In this document: positions 1 to 6,521 of the stretch, one piece after another
Numbering within the stretch: the first letter of the stretch is position 1
Layout of the letters: each line of letters opens with the position of its first letter
Assembly: GCA_021161105.1 (NCBI GenBank)
Contig: JAGHBG010000051.1
Coordinates: 1-7,253 of the forward strand
Direction of reading: 5' to 3'
DNA: 7,253 bases
Origin: Thermotogaceae bacterium
GTDB taxonomy: Bacteria > Thermotogota > Thermotogae > Thermotogales > Thermotogaceae
Program-made: the position numbers and the translations under genes
Notes under the pieces: model-generated
What the model saw: only the letters and a program-made list of their open reading frames with translations
Databases searched by the model: none
Told to the model about the DNA's origin: nothing

Positions 1-1
1 G

Positions 2-268
2 TACAGGAGGCATGGAAGGACAGGTATGGGAGGAAAGACGCCGATAGAGAAGTTAAAAGAAACGGGAGTGATGATACACGAGCATATAGGGTCATTCCCA
101 GTTCTGCTAATGGAGGAATGGATGATGGGATATGATCTTGTAATGAAGTTCACTAACTCTTTCTTGAAAACTGGGTACTATGTCCAGACCAAGTGCCAAG
201 AAAGTCTTTTTGGGAACCAATTCCTCAGAAAACTAAGATTAAGTTGTTTCTTTGTAAATGTTGTTTAG
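2..268 (+). CDS. Transposase C-terminal fragment, integrase (rve) core type; open at the left edge
   Basis: The frame is open from base 2 and reads YRRHGRTG, then GGKTPIEKLKETG, then a tail ending around YYVQTKC. A YRRHG...TPIEKL block is typical of the C-terminal end of DDE integrase-core transposases (IS3/IS481-like), just after the catalytic glutamate; the catalytic domain itself lies outside the window. After about base 190 the translation (Cys/Phe/Leu-rich, ending SCFFVNVV) no longer looks like a transposase, so the frame may run out of the element into flanking DNA before its TAG at 266-268. The frame converges with the GH65 gene and overlaps its stop by 4 bases. An internal ATG at 26 is not a believable start, since the conserved block begins upstream of it. 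I cannot assign the IS family firmly, nor tell whether the off-window part is intact. Confidence 0.72.
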   Translation, partial: YRRHGRTGMGGKTPIEKLKETGVMIHEHIGSFPVLLMEEWMMGYDLVMKFTNSFLKTGYYVQTKCQESLFGNQFLRKLRLSCFFVNVV

Positions 269-2457
269 TAAAGAGGTGTTTTAGTAACTTCAACATTGTT
301 TTTAGTAATGTAAACGGTATAAAGTTCTTTTTTGTAAATTATTTTGAATTTCATAGAATTCCAATTATCAGGTAACCAGGGAGTGAATGAGGGTTGATCA
401 TCCTGGATTTTCATCCCTGCAAATCCGAAAATTGCAGCTTGCCAGGTTCCACCGGCACTTGCGGCATGAATCCCATGTTCTGTATTCCCCTGGTTGTTTT
501 CAAGGTCTACGAGAGCAGTTCTCATGAAATGCTGATAAGCTTTTTCGTGGTTCCCAATCATCAGGCCTAAAATTGCATAAATACTTGGACTAAGTGAAGA
601 TTTGTGCATTGTTCTGGGTTCGTAATATTCGTAATTTACTTTCTTAGTAATATCATCAAACTCCTCCGGTAATACAAACATTGCCATAATTACATCAGGT
701 TGTTTTATTAATTGATAATTATTGAGTTCTGTTAAATCCACACCTTTTGGCCAGATTGGCATGTTTTTATCATCAAATTCCGTAATTATCTTGTCTTCTA
801 GATTAAAATAACCTTCAAATTGTTCTATTAGATGCGTTTCTTTATTCCAGGGTATATGTAATTTATTTATCACATGTTTCCAGTGATTCAGTTCCTGTCC
901 TGTTATTTTAGATTCTTCAACAATTTTTTGATATTTTTTTTGAGAATTTTTTTTGAGAAACTCCAGATATTCCAGAGCTTTTTCAATGTTCCATCTTGCG
1001 AGAAAGTTTGTATAGAAGTTGTTATTTACATGTTCATGGAATTCATCAGGACCTATTACATCGTTTATCTCGTATCTATCCTTTTTGCTGTTATATTCTA
1101 CGCGAGAGCCCCAAAATCTCGCAGTTTCGATTAGTATCTTAATCCCATAGTTGAAGAAAAAGTCCCAATCGTCAGTTGCTCTTAAGTAATGAATAATTGC
1201 AACGGCGATATCCGCAGTTATATGGAATTCTTTGTCACCAGTCCAGATTCTTACTTTATCCCCATAGTAGTCTTTGCCCCATTTAGGAGTTTCCTCCTCA
1301 CCGGTATCTGCGGACTCCCAGGAATACTGCGCACCACTATATCCATTTTTCCTCGCATTATCCATAGCGGCTTTCAATGTGTGGTATCTGTACATTAAAA
1401 GTGTCCTGGCAGCTTTTGGATAAGTGAAAATGTAGAATGGTAACATATAAATTTCTGTGTCCCAGAATACATGACCTTTGTACCCTTCACCGTGCAAGCC
1501 TTTAGCCGCAATACTTACTTTTTCATCTTCAGGATTTACCACAGAAAGTAATACAAAGATATTGAATCTCAGTGCTTTGTCTGCTTTTTCATCACCTTCT
1601 ATTTTTATATTTGCAATATCCCAGAGATTCTCAAGAGCTTTTTTGTGCTCTTCAAAAAGTTGTTCAAACCCGACATTCCTTGCTTCGGCCATTTTTTTGA
1701 AATTTTCCTCAAATAGATTATCAGTTTCTCTATTTGATAGTATACTTGTGTACAAAAAAACGGGTATTTTTCTTCCCTTTTCAGGAAAAATCTCCGCTGT
1801 TTGAGTAACAGTGTCAATTAGATCTTTCGAAAATATATTCCCCTCAACTTCTAATGATGATAGTATTGATACTCCGTAGTTCGAATCTCGGGTATGTGCC
1901 TCCGTATAAATGAATTTGTCGGTAACTCTGGTATTTTTGAGCGTATAATGCTTAACCTTTTCTGTAGGATTTTTCTTCGAGTTTTTGGTGGTTCCGTCTA
2001 TGAAATGTTCGATATACAGTTTTTCTGCATAATTTTCTGGTACAATTTCGTATTTGGCTAAAGCCAGGTTTCTTCTGGTAAAACTTAAGAACCTAAATCC
2101 TTGAATTGTTGTTATACGTCCCTTTTTATCTTTCAATCTTAGGTATCTATGAAGGCATGCATGTTTCATATCCAAATACCTTTTATATTCGAGTATCTCG
2201 CACTCCATTGGATTAAGGAATTCATCACCAATGTATATTCTAAGGCCCCAGAAGTATGGCAAATTGACAAGCTCTTTTACTTGTGCTTCAGATTTATCGA
2301 ATACACCTGCAACGTATGTTCCAGGTATTTCTTTTTCAAATAGTTCCTCGTGAGTGCCTCTGACTCCGATTTTCCCGTTTGCTAAAGTGAATATAGTTTC
2401 CTTAACATTGTTCACTTCGAATTTTGTGTCTTCAATTATCCACTCACTTGTTGCCAT
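265..2457 (-). CDS. Glycoside hydrolase family 65 disaccharide phosphorylase (kojibiose/trehalose/nigerose/maltose phosphorylase type)
   Basis: A cytoplasmic inverting phosphorylase that splits an alpha-glucosyl-glucose disaccharide with phosphate into beta-glucose 1-phosphate and glucose. Numbering from the ATG at 2463, the N-terminal beta-sandwich begins with TLANGKIGVRG (26-36). The (alpha/alpha)6 barrel has GHVFWDTE (330-337), WESADTGEE (382-390) and IGPDEFHEHVNNN (470-482), whose E474 is the expected catalytic acid. KQPD (587-590) and HKSSLSP (620-626) match the substrate/phosphate-site region, and EHGIHAASAGGTWQ (662-675) the barrel end. The C-terminal beta domain ends at 732, slightly short of the 750-790 usual in the family. 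Start choice: GAGGAGG (2464-2470) directly abuts the ATG at 2463 but lies 6 bases before the ATG at 2457, giving 730 residues; I prefer 2457. The gene starts inside the phosphoglucomutase gene. WESADTGEE and GPDEFHEHV recall kojibiose/trehalose enzymes more than lactobacillary maltose phosphorylases (from memory), so exact specificity is open. Confidence 0.93.
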   Translation of the reverse strand: MATSEWIIEDTKFEVNNVKETIFTLANGKIGVRGTHEELFEKEIPGTYVAGVFDKSEAQVKELVNLPYFWGLRIYIGDEFLNPMECEILEYKRYLDMKHACLHRYLRLKDKKGRITTIQGFRFLSFTRRNLALAKYEIVPENYAEKLYIEHFIDGTTKNSKKNPTEKVKHYTLKNTRVTDKFIYTEAHTRDSNYGVSILSSLEVEGNIFSKDLIDTVTQTAEIFPEKGRKIPVFLYTSILSNRETDNLFEENFKKMAEARNVGFEQLFEEHKKALENLWDIANIKIEGDEKADKALRFNIFVLLSVVNPEDEKVSIAAKGLHGEGYKGHVFWDTEIYMLPFYIFTYPKAARTLLMYRYHTLKAAMDNARKNGYSGAQYSWESADTGEEETPKWGKDYYGDKVRIWTGDKEFHITADIAVAIIHYLRATDDWDFFFNYGIKILIETARFWGSRVEYNSKKDRYEINDVIGPDEFHEHVNNNFYTNFLARWNIEKALEYLEFLKKNSQKKYQKIVEESKITGQELNHWKHVINKLHIPWNKETHLIEQFEGYFNLEDKIITEFDDKNMPIWPKGVDLTELNNYQLIKQPDVIMAMFVLPEEFDDITKKVNYEYYEPRTMHKSSLSPSIYAILGLMIGNHEKAYQHFMRTALVDLENNQGNTEHGIHAASAGGTWQAAIFGFAGMKIQDDQPSFTPWLPDNWNSMKFKIIYKKELYTVYITKNNVEVTKTPLY

Positions 2458-3115
2458 ATTCATCCTCCTCAGAACATAATTTTTCTAAAAAGTCAATGCT
2501 TATTTCTTCGAGAGATTTAACAACAGCATGAGCATGGGATAACTCTCTTTCATTTCCATGTCTTGCTATTCCGATTGTTTTCATGCCTGCATTTATGCCA
2601 GCGTTAACTCCTTCAATAGAATCCTCAATTACAATACAGTTTTTATTGTTAACTCCCGACTTTTTTGCGGCTATAAGAAAGATCTCTGGATCTGGTTTCC
2701 CTTTTTTAAAGTCGTAACCAGTCACAACGACATCAAACAAGTCTATAATACCGATTCTCTCGAGAATAAATCTTGTATTCTTACTTGAGGATGCTACTAG
2801 TACTTTTATGTTTTCTTCTTTCAGTTTTAAAATTAATTCTAAGGTGTCTTTGAAAACCTCTGGTGGCTCCAATTCGACAAATTCTAAAAAGTATTTTTGT
2901 TTTTCTTCTGCCATTTTCACTAACTCTTCTCTTCTACGATCTGTTGCAACAGACGATAGTCCATCAAGCCTGGGTTTACCATCAACTTTTTCTTTGTAAA
3001 CCCGGAAATCAAAGTAATAGCCATATTTTTCGAATAGCTTCTTCCATGCTTTGAAATGGATAGGGACAGTATCCGTTATAACGCCATCCATATCGAATAT
3101 GACAGCTTCAAGCAT
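2444..3115 (-). CDS. pgmB: Beta-phosphoglucomutase (HAD superfamily)
   Basis: Converts beta-glucose 1-phosphate to glucose 6-phosphate through a beta-glucose 1,6-bisphosphate intermediate, in the cytoplasm. The 223-residue length fits the family (about 220). The core motif FDMDGVITDT (7-16) supplies nucleophile D8 and acid/base D10, and T16 and H20 match positions used by the Lactococcus lactis enzyme. The cap domain carries VDGKPR (44-49), with an arginine at position 49 as in L. lactis. HAD motif 2 is VASSSKN (107-113), motif 3 is K140 in KKGKPDPE, and motif 4 is IEDSIEGV (163-170) with the metal-binding acids E164/D165. AGGAGG sits 6 bases before the ATG. The gene begins 11 bases after the MalG-like permease and overlaps the phosphorylase start. 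Pairing with a GH65 enzyme that releases beta-glucose 1-phosphate is the classic arrangement and makes a generic phosphatase role unlikely. Confidence 0.93.
   Translation of the reverse strand: MLEAVIFDMDGVITDTVPIHFKAWKKLFEKYGYYFDFRVYKEKVDGKPRLDGLSSVATDRRREELVKMAEEKQKYFLEFVELEPPEVFKDTLELILKLKEENIKVLVASSSKNTRFILERIGIIDLFDVVVTGYDFKKGKPDPEIFLIAAKKSGVNNKNCIVIEDSIEGVNAGINAGMKTIGIARHGNERELSHAHAVVKSLEEISIDFLEKLCSEEDEYGNK
2464..2470 (-). promoter_or_regulatory. Ribosome binding site deciding the start of the GH65 gene
   Basis: GAGGAGG on the minus strand lies inside the last codons of the phosphoglucomutase gene. It touches the ATG at 2463 with no spacer but stands 6 bases before the ATG at 2457, the same AGGAGG-to-ATG spacing as the phosphoglucomutase gene. 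This supports the ATG at 2457 and translational coupling through a 14-base gene overlap. Confidence 0.65.
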
Positions 3116-3126
3116 GGTTTACCTCC

Positions 3127-4020
3127 TTATCCTTTTAATGAAGAGAATCTACCGGTTTCGACAAATTGGTTTTGGAAAGAAAGGAAAATTATTATCATAG
3201 GGATGGTCATAAGAATTGTCGCTGCCATCATGTACTGCCAAAAAGTGTAGTATGATGTTTTAAAAAAGTTGAGCCCCATTGTTAGAGTATACATTTCCTT
3301 ACTGGAAGTTATGATCAACGGCCATATAAAGTCATTCCAGGCACCAAGAAAAGTGTATATTGAAAGTGCAGTTACTGCTGGCCTGGCGTTAGGTAATGCT
3401 ATTCTGAAAAAAGTTTTAAAAATTCCAGCACCATCGATAATCGCAGCTTCTTCGAGTTCCTTGGGGAAATTGAGGAAGAATTGTCTCATAAGAAAAAGGC
3501 CAAAAACGCTTGTAAGTTTTGGAATGATTAGGCCTGGATATGTGTTAACAAGCCCGAGTTTTACCATGAGATTGTACTGTGGTATCATTGTTACTTGAAA
3601 AGGTACCATCATTGTTGAAAGGAAAAGAATAAACCAAAAATTTCTTAAGGGGAATTTTAACCTTGCAAATGCATAACCCCCCAGTGTATCGAGTATAACA
3701 TTTCCTATTGTGAGCGCGAGAGCATAAATAACGGTATTTAAAAACCACCGGGAATAATATGGCACAACTTCAAATATCTTTTTATAGTTTTCCAACGTTG
3801 CATTAACTCCAAAAACTTTTGGAGGAATTCTAAATAGGTTTATATTCGGTGGCCACTGCATTATATCGACTCCAAATTTTTCTCCTGTGGCTGGATCAAT
3901 ACCGTTTAATGGCGTGGTCGAGACCAAGAAAGCCCATATGAATGGAAACAAGGAAACAACAGCATAAACGATTAGTATCAAATATGAGATTATGAAGGAG
4001 ATTTTTAATTTTCTTCTCAT
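3127..4020 (-). CDS. Sugar ABC transporter permease, MalG-like
   Basis: Second membrane subunit of the disaccharide importer, 297 residues, in the normal range for the MalG/binding-protein-dependent transport family. About six membrane segments can be read: near 8-34, 92-118, 127-149, 160-180, 216-238 and 265-283. The cytoplasmic EAA loop that docks on the ATPase is clear at 191-214 (EAAIIDGAG... through LPNARP). The loop after the first segment (35-90, with WPPNINLFRIPP) is typical of MalG homologues. The C-terminus FVETGRFSSLKG corresponds to the usual FVxGxxxGAVKG ending, with several small residues replaced. The start ATG is preceded by GAGGTG, which overlaps the TGA of the MalF-like gene; only 9 bases separate the two genes, so translation is probably coupled. 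No ATP-binding subunit is encoded in the window; many such importers share an MsmX/MalK-type ATPase encoded elsewhere. Confidence 0.93.
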   Translation of the reverse strand: MRRKLKISFIISYLILIVYAVVSLFPFIWAFLVSTTPLNGIDPATGEKFGVDIMQWPPNINLFRIPPKVFGVNATLENYKKIFEVVPYYSRWFLNTVIYALALTIGNVILDTLGGYAFARLKFPLRNFWFILFLSTMMVPFQVTMIPQYNLMVKLGLVNTYPGLIIPKLTSVFGLFLMRQFFLNFPKELEEAAIIDGAGIFKTFFRIALPNARPAVTALSIYTFLGAWNDFIWPLIITSSKEMYTLTMGLNFFKTSYYTFWQYMMAATILMTIPMIIIFLSFQNQFVETGRFSSLKG

Positions 4021-4029
4021 ATTTTCACC

Positions 4030-5181
4030 TCAGTATGATTCTTTGATGAACTTTTTCTGAATAAGTGTTAAAGCAAGTATAATCGCAAATAAAACTAAAG
4101 ACAGAGCAGAAGCATATCCCATATTTCCATATTCAAAAGCATTCTTGTAGATGTAGAAAGAAATCGTTATATTTCTCATATTTTTAATCAGAAAATATAT
4201 CTGATCAAACACCTGCATGCAACCTATAGTTCCCATCGTAGCAACGAAAAGAATTTGTGGGCGTAGCAGCGGCAATATTATTTTCCAAAATATTTTCCCT
4301 GGCGTAGCACCGTCAATCTGAGCTGCTTCATAAATCGAACGCGGAATATCCTGTAACCCAGCAAGGAAAGTTATCATGAAATAACCCGCGGTTGTCCAAA
4401 TATTCATTAACATAACTGCTGGAAGAGCGGTATTAGGATTCTCAAGCCATGCAATTGGTTCAAAGCCAAAGTATCCTAACAGGCGATTTAATATACCAGG
4501 TTTTGAGTATATCATCCAAAAAATCATTGAAATAGCCGCTGAAGATGTTATTGAAGGTATAAAAAAAGTAAGCTTGAAAAATTTCACACCTTTCATTTTG
4601 GCATTTGCAGCTACAGCAAGAACTAGGGCAAGAAAAGTTTGAACAGGAACGACTACTATCGTGTAAAAGAAAGTGTTAAACAATGAAATCTTAAAATATT
4701 GATCACCAAGCATTTTTTTAAAGTTATAAGGTCCTAAAAAATTCGGAATGTACTTCTTGAAATATTTTTCTCCTTTTTTTAGATACTTGGCCATGAAACT
4801 GGAAACCTTCACTTCTTTATTCAACTTTCCATCGACAAAATCTTTTAATAACTTCTTCACATCGAAACTTTCCAAAACTATTTTTTCTTTTGTTTTATCA
4901 AGATTTACACCGACATCGTATTTTATAAATGATAACAGGTCAAAAGAATCGATAATTTCATCGACTGAAGAAACTTCGCTTTGAAATACACCGAGGTGTA
5001 ATTCAAGAGCCTCTTGGGGATTAAACTTTGTTTCAAGATTTTGAGCATTCAAAGGATTATAGTCTGTAAAACTGTAGTAAAACGCTGCAAATATTGGATA
5101 AATTGTGAAAGTTATAACCGTGATGATAATGGGTAAAGCAAACAAGTAACCAGCAATAGCTTCTCTAGTTTTTCTTTTCAT
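4030..5181 (-). CDS. Sugar ABC transporter permease, MalF-like, with long extracytoplasmic insertion
   Basis: First membrane subunit of the importer. Numbering from the ATG at 5181 (383 residues), segment 1 is near 10-38 and ends in YSFTDYN. A mostly charged, lysine-rich stretch of about 100 residues follows (45-147). The usual FLGPYNFKKML block (148-158) comes next, then segments near 168-194, 201-225, 253-275, 311-332 and 356-374. The EAA loop (285-308, EAAQIDGATPG... LPLLRP) is intact. Six-segment MalF homologues usually have 290-310 residues, so the excess is almost all in the first outside loop. Start: the frame also opens at a GTG (5196), giving 388 residues, but nothing resembling a ribosome site precedes it. 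GGGGGTG (5194-5200) lies 12 bases before the ATG at 5181, and a better-spaced ATG at 5189 is out of frame. The start is therefore less certain than the gene. Confidence 0.9.
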   Translation of the reverse strand: MKRKTREAIAGYLFALPIIITVITFTIYPIFAAFYYSFTDYNPLNAQNLETKFNPQEALELHLGVFQSEVSSVDEIIDSFDLLSFIKYDVGVNLDKTKEKIVLESFDVKKLLKDFVDGKLNKEVKVSSFMAKYLKKGEKYFKKYIPNFLGPYNFKKMLGDQYFKISLFNTFFYTIVVVPVQTFLALVLAVAANAKMKGVKFFKLTFFIPSITSSAAISMIFWMIYSKPGILNRLLGYFGFEPIAWLENPNTALPAVMLMNIWTTAGYFMITFLAGLQDIPRSIYEAAQIDGATPGKIFWKIILPLLRPQILFVATMGTIGCMQVFDQIYFLIKNMRNITISFYIYKNAFEYGNMGYASALSLVLFAIILALTLIQKKFIKESY

Positions 5182-5200
5182 ATTTTCATGAAACACCCCC
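5178..5200 (-). promoter_or_regulatory. Unusual translation-start region of the MalF-like permease
   Basis: GGGGGUG (5194-5200) can pair with the 16S anti-Shine-Dalgarno CACCUCC through a single G-U wobble. Six bases after GGGGG comes an ATG (5187-5189) that opens only ATG AAA ATA TGA, and its TGA overlaps the in-frame permease ATG (5179-5181) as ATGA. The best-placed start thus reads a three-codon frame ending exactly on the probable permease start. Whether this is a real mini-cistron, a start-region drift, or a one-base sequence error is not decided by the sequence. Confidence 0.4.
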
Positions 5201-5230
5201 AGAAAAGAAAGGGGGAATGGCGCTTCCCCC
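5201..5230 (-). terminator. Hairpin with U-rich tail between binding-protein and permease genes (partial terminator or RNA stabiliser)
   Basis: In the minus-strand transcript GGGGGAA (5224-5230) pairs with UUCCCCC (5211-5217) around the six-base loop GCGCCA, followed by UUUCUUUUCU (5201-5210). It begins 13 bases after the TAA of the binding-protein gene and ends just before the permease start region. A stable GC stem with a U-rich run is the form of a rho-independent terminator, but because four co-directional genes of the same pathway follow, it is more likely leaky. It would let binding protein be made in excess over permeases, or protect the 3' end of its message. The U run is broken by C residues, which fits weak termination. 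Confidence 0.65.
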
Positions 5231-5243
5231 TTATGTAATTTAA

Positions 5244-6461
5244 TTATTTACCACTTACCCAATCCAAGTAGTTACCCTTAATTTGTTTTAGAGCTTCATC
5301 TAAAGTAATTTTCCCATAGAATAGGTCTTTTAATCTTGAATTGATTTGATCGTTTGCGACTGAGAAAATTCCAGTTGGAGTTGGGACTCTCCATGGATAA
5401 GCGTATTCTGCCCCTTTATAGAAGGGAACTTTTATAGGATCTGTGTCTTTTGCTGCAATGTCTTTTCTAGAAGCAAGAACTCCTGCTCCTTCAACAAATA
5501 TTTCTTGCCCTCTTGTTACGAGGTATTTAAGTACCTCCCAGGCTTCAGCTTTCTTTGATGTATTTCTGTTAATTGACCATGCGACTGTATAAACCATTGT
5601 GACTTTTTTAATAAGGCTGGGCATCTCGACAACACCGATTTTTTTGTAAACATCGGGGTAAGAACCCCTCAAGAATCCTATTGTCCACGGCCCTGTCATA
5701 GCCATTGCAACCTTTTCTTTACCAAGAGCTTCACCAATCCATCCTGCACCAACTTCTTGAGGTTCAACAGCTACTTTGTATTTTGTTACCATATCAATGT
5801 AGAATTTCAAGCCAAATCTTGATGCAGGGGTGTCAAGAGCAGTATTCAACTGATCATCGACAAGCTTTCCACTCGCGCCAAGTATGAACGGAATAACTCT
5901 ATTAAAGTCCGCTGCTAAAACCAAAGGAGTTTCAAATCCTTTTCTTTTTAATTGGAGTGCTTTATCAAGAAAATCAAACCAGGTGTCATTACTTGTTGGA
6001 TATGGCACATTGTACTTGTCAAATATTTCTTTATTATAAAATAGAGCAAGTGTGGAAAAGTCTTTTGCAATACCATATATCCTGTTGTTAAATCTAAATG
6101 CTTCAACCAAAGGCTCAAAGTAAGTACTTAAATCAAAGTTATCCCTTTTAATGTAGAGGTCAAGTGGTAGTAGTACGTTTTTTCTTGCAAGTTCTTCAAA
6201 GAAATAAACATCGACGTAGAAAATGTCTGGTGCTGTTCCAGCTGAAATCCTTGTTTTCAAAGTTTCAAGGTAATTTCCTGGGATAGGTTCCCATTCCACC
6301 TGAATGTCTTTGTGAGTGGAATTAAATTCATCGACAGCAGCTTTGATGGCAGCTTCTTCATCTGGGTTGCCAGGCCAACCAGAAATAGTTACTGTTGTTA
6401 CAGCAAATGAAAGAGAAACTACCAGAGCACTCAGAAAAACTATCAAAAAAGCTTTCCTCAT
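5244..6461 (-). CDS. Sugar ABC transporter substrate-binding protein (family 1, MalE-like)
   Basis: Exported receptor that captures the sugar for the importer. From the ATG at 6461 it has 405 residues. The N-terminus MRKAFLIVFLSALVVSLSFA is a classic signal peptide with probable cleavage after A20. There is no lipobox cysteine, so it should be soluble in a periplasm-like space rather than lipid-anchored. Family marks include ISAGTAPDIFYVD (72-84), the YGIAKDF...ALFYNKEIFDKY segment (129-150) that lines the hinge and binding cleft in family 1 receptors, and KVAMAMTGPW (250-259). Start choice: the frame opens at a TTG (6467), but AAGGAGG (6470-6476) is only 2 bases from it and 8 bases from the ATG, so the ATG is preferred. 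It is the first operon gene after the regulator and is followed by a hairpin that may lower readthrough into the permeases. The ligand cannot be read directly; context points to an alpha-glucoside disaccharide. Confidence 0.93.
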   Translation of the reverse strand: MRKAFLIVFLSALVVSLSFAVTTVTISGWPGNPDEEAAIKAAVDEFNSTHKDIQVEWEPIPGNYLETLKTRISAGTAPDIFYVDVYFFEELARKNVLLPLDLYIKRDNFDLSTYFEPLVEAFRFNNRIYGIAKDFSTLALFYNKEIFDKYNVPYPTSNDTWFDFLDKALQLKRKGFETPLVLAADFNRVIPFILGASGKLVDDQLNTALDTPASRFGLKFYIDMVTKYKVAVEPQEVGAGWIGEALGKEKVAMAMTGPWTIGFLRGSYPDVYKKIGVVEMPSLIKKVTMVYTVAWSINRNTSKKAEAWEVLKYLVTRGQEIFVEGAGVLASRKDIAAKDTDPIKVPFYKGAEYAYPWRVPTPTGIFSVANDQINSRLKDLFYGKITLDEALKQIKGNYLDWVSGK

Positions 6462-6469
6462 ACCCAATC

Positions 6470-6476
6470 CCTCCTT
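6470..6476 (-). promoter_or_regulatory. Ribosome binding site deciding the start of the binding-protein gene
   Basis: AAGGAGG on the minus strand lies 8 bases before the ATG at 6461 and only 2 bases before the upstream in-frame TTG at 6467. Spacing and codon strength both favour the ATG, which also yields a cleaner signal peptide (MRKAF...). Confidence 0.7.
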
Positions 6477-6482
6477 CTTCAG

Positions 6483-6500
6483 AATGAAATCGATTACATT
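6483..6500. promoter_or_regulatory. Candidate LacI-family operator
   Basis: AATGAAATCGATTACATT is an 18-bp palindrome centred on CG with one mismatched pair (left arm AATGAAATC, complement of right arm AATGTAATC). CG-centred palindromes of this kind are the usual targets of LacI/GalR regulators. It sits between the regulator stop and the ribosome site of the binding-protein gene, ending 6 bases before AAGGAGG. A possible minus-strand -10, TAAAAT (6498-6503), overlaps its upstream edge, which would suit repression, but I see no convincing -35 at 17 bases. Binding by the adjacent regulator is inferred. Confidence 0.55.
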
Positions 6501-6521
6501 TTATGAAATAATAAAAATGTG

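Noticed and set aside
187..215. TTGGGAACCAA and GGAACCAATTCC as an operon terminator after GH65
   Set aside because: The stems are only four pairs and no U run directly follows on the minus strand; they look like chance symmetry.
874..1817. Several plus-strand open frames of 60-110 codons within the GH65 gene, plus a 70-codon minus-strand frame at 1605-1817
   Set aside because: They lie opposite or out of frame with a well-supported gene, are rich in Phe/Ser/Cys as expected of antisense shadows, lack ribosome sites and match no family I know.
265..2457. GH65 protein as a hydrolase (acid trehalase type)
   Set aside because: It has the bacterial phosphorylase motifs around GPDEFHEH and HKSSLSP and sits beside beta-phosphoglucomutase, which only makes sense if beta-glucose 1-phosphate is produced; it has no signal peptide.
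5244..6461. Binding protein as a lipoprotein
   Set aside because: The signal peptide ends SLSFA with no cysteine near the cleavage point.
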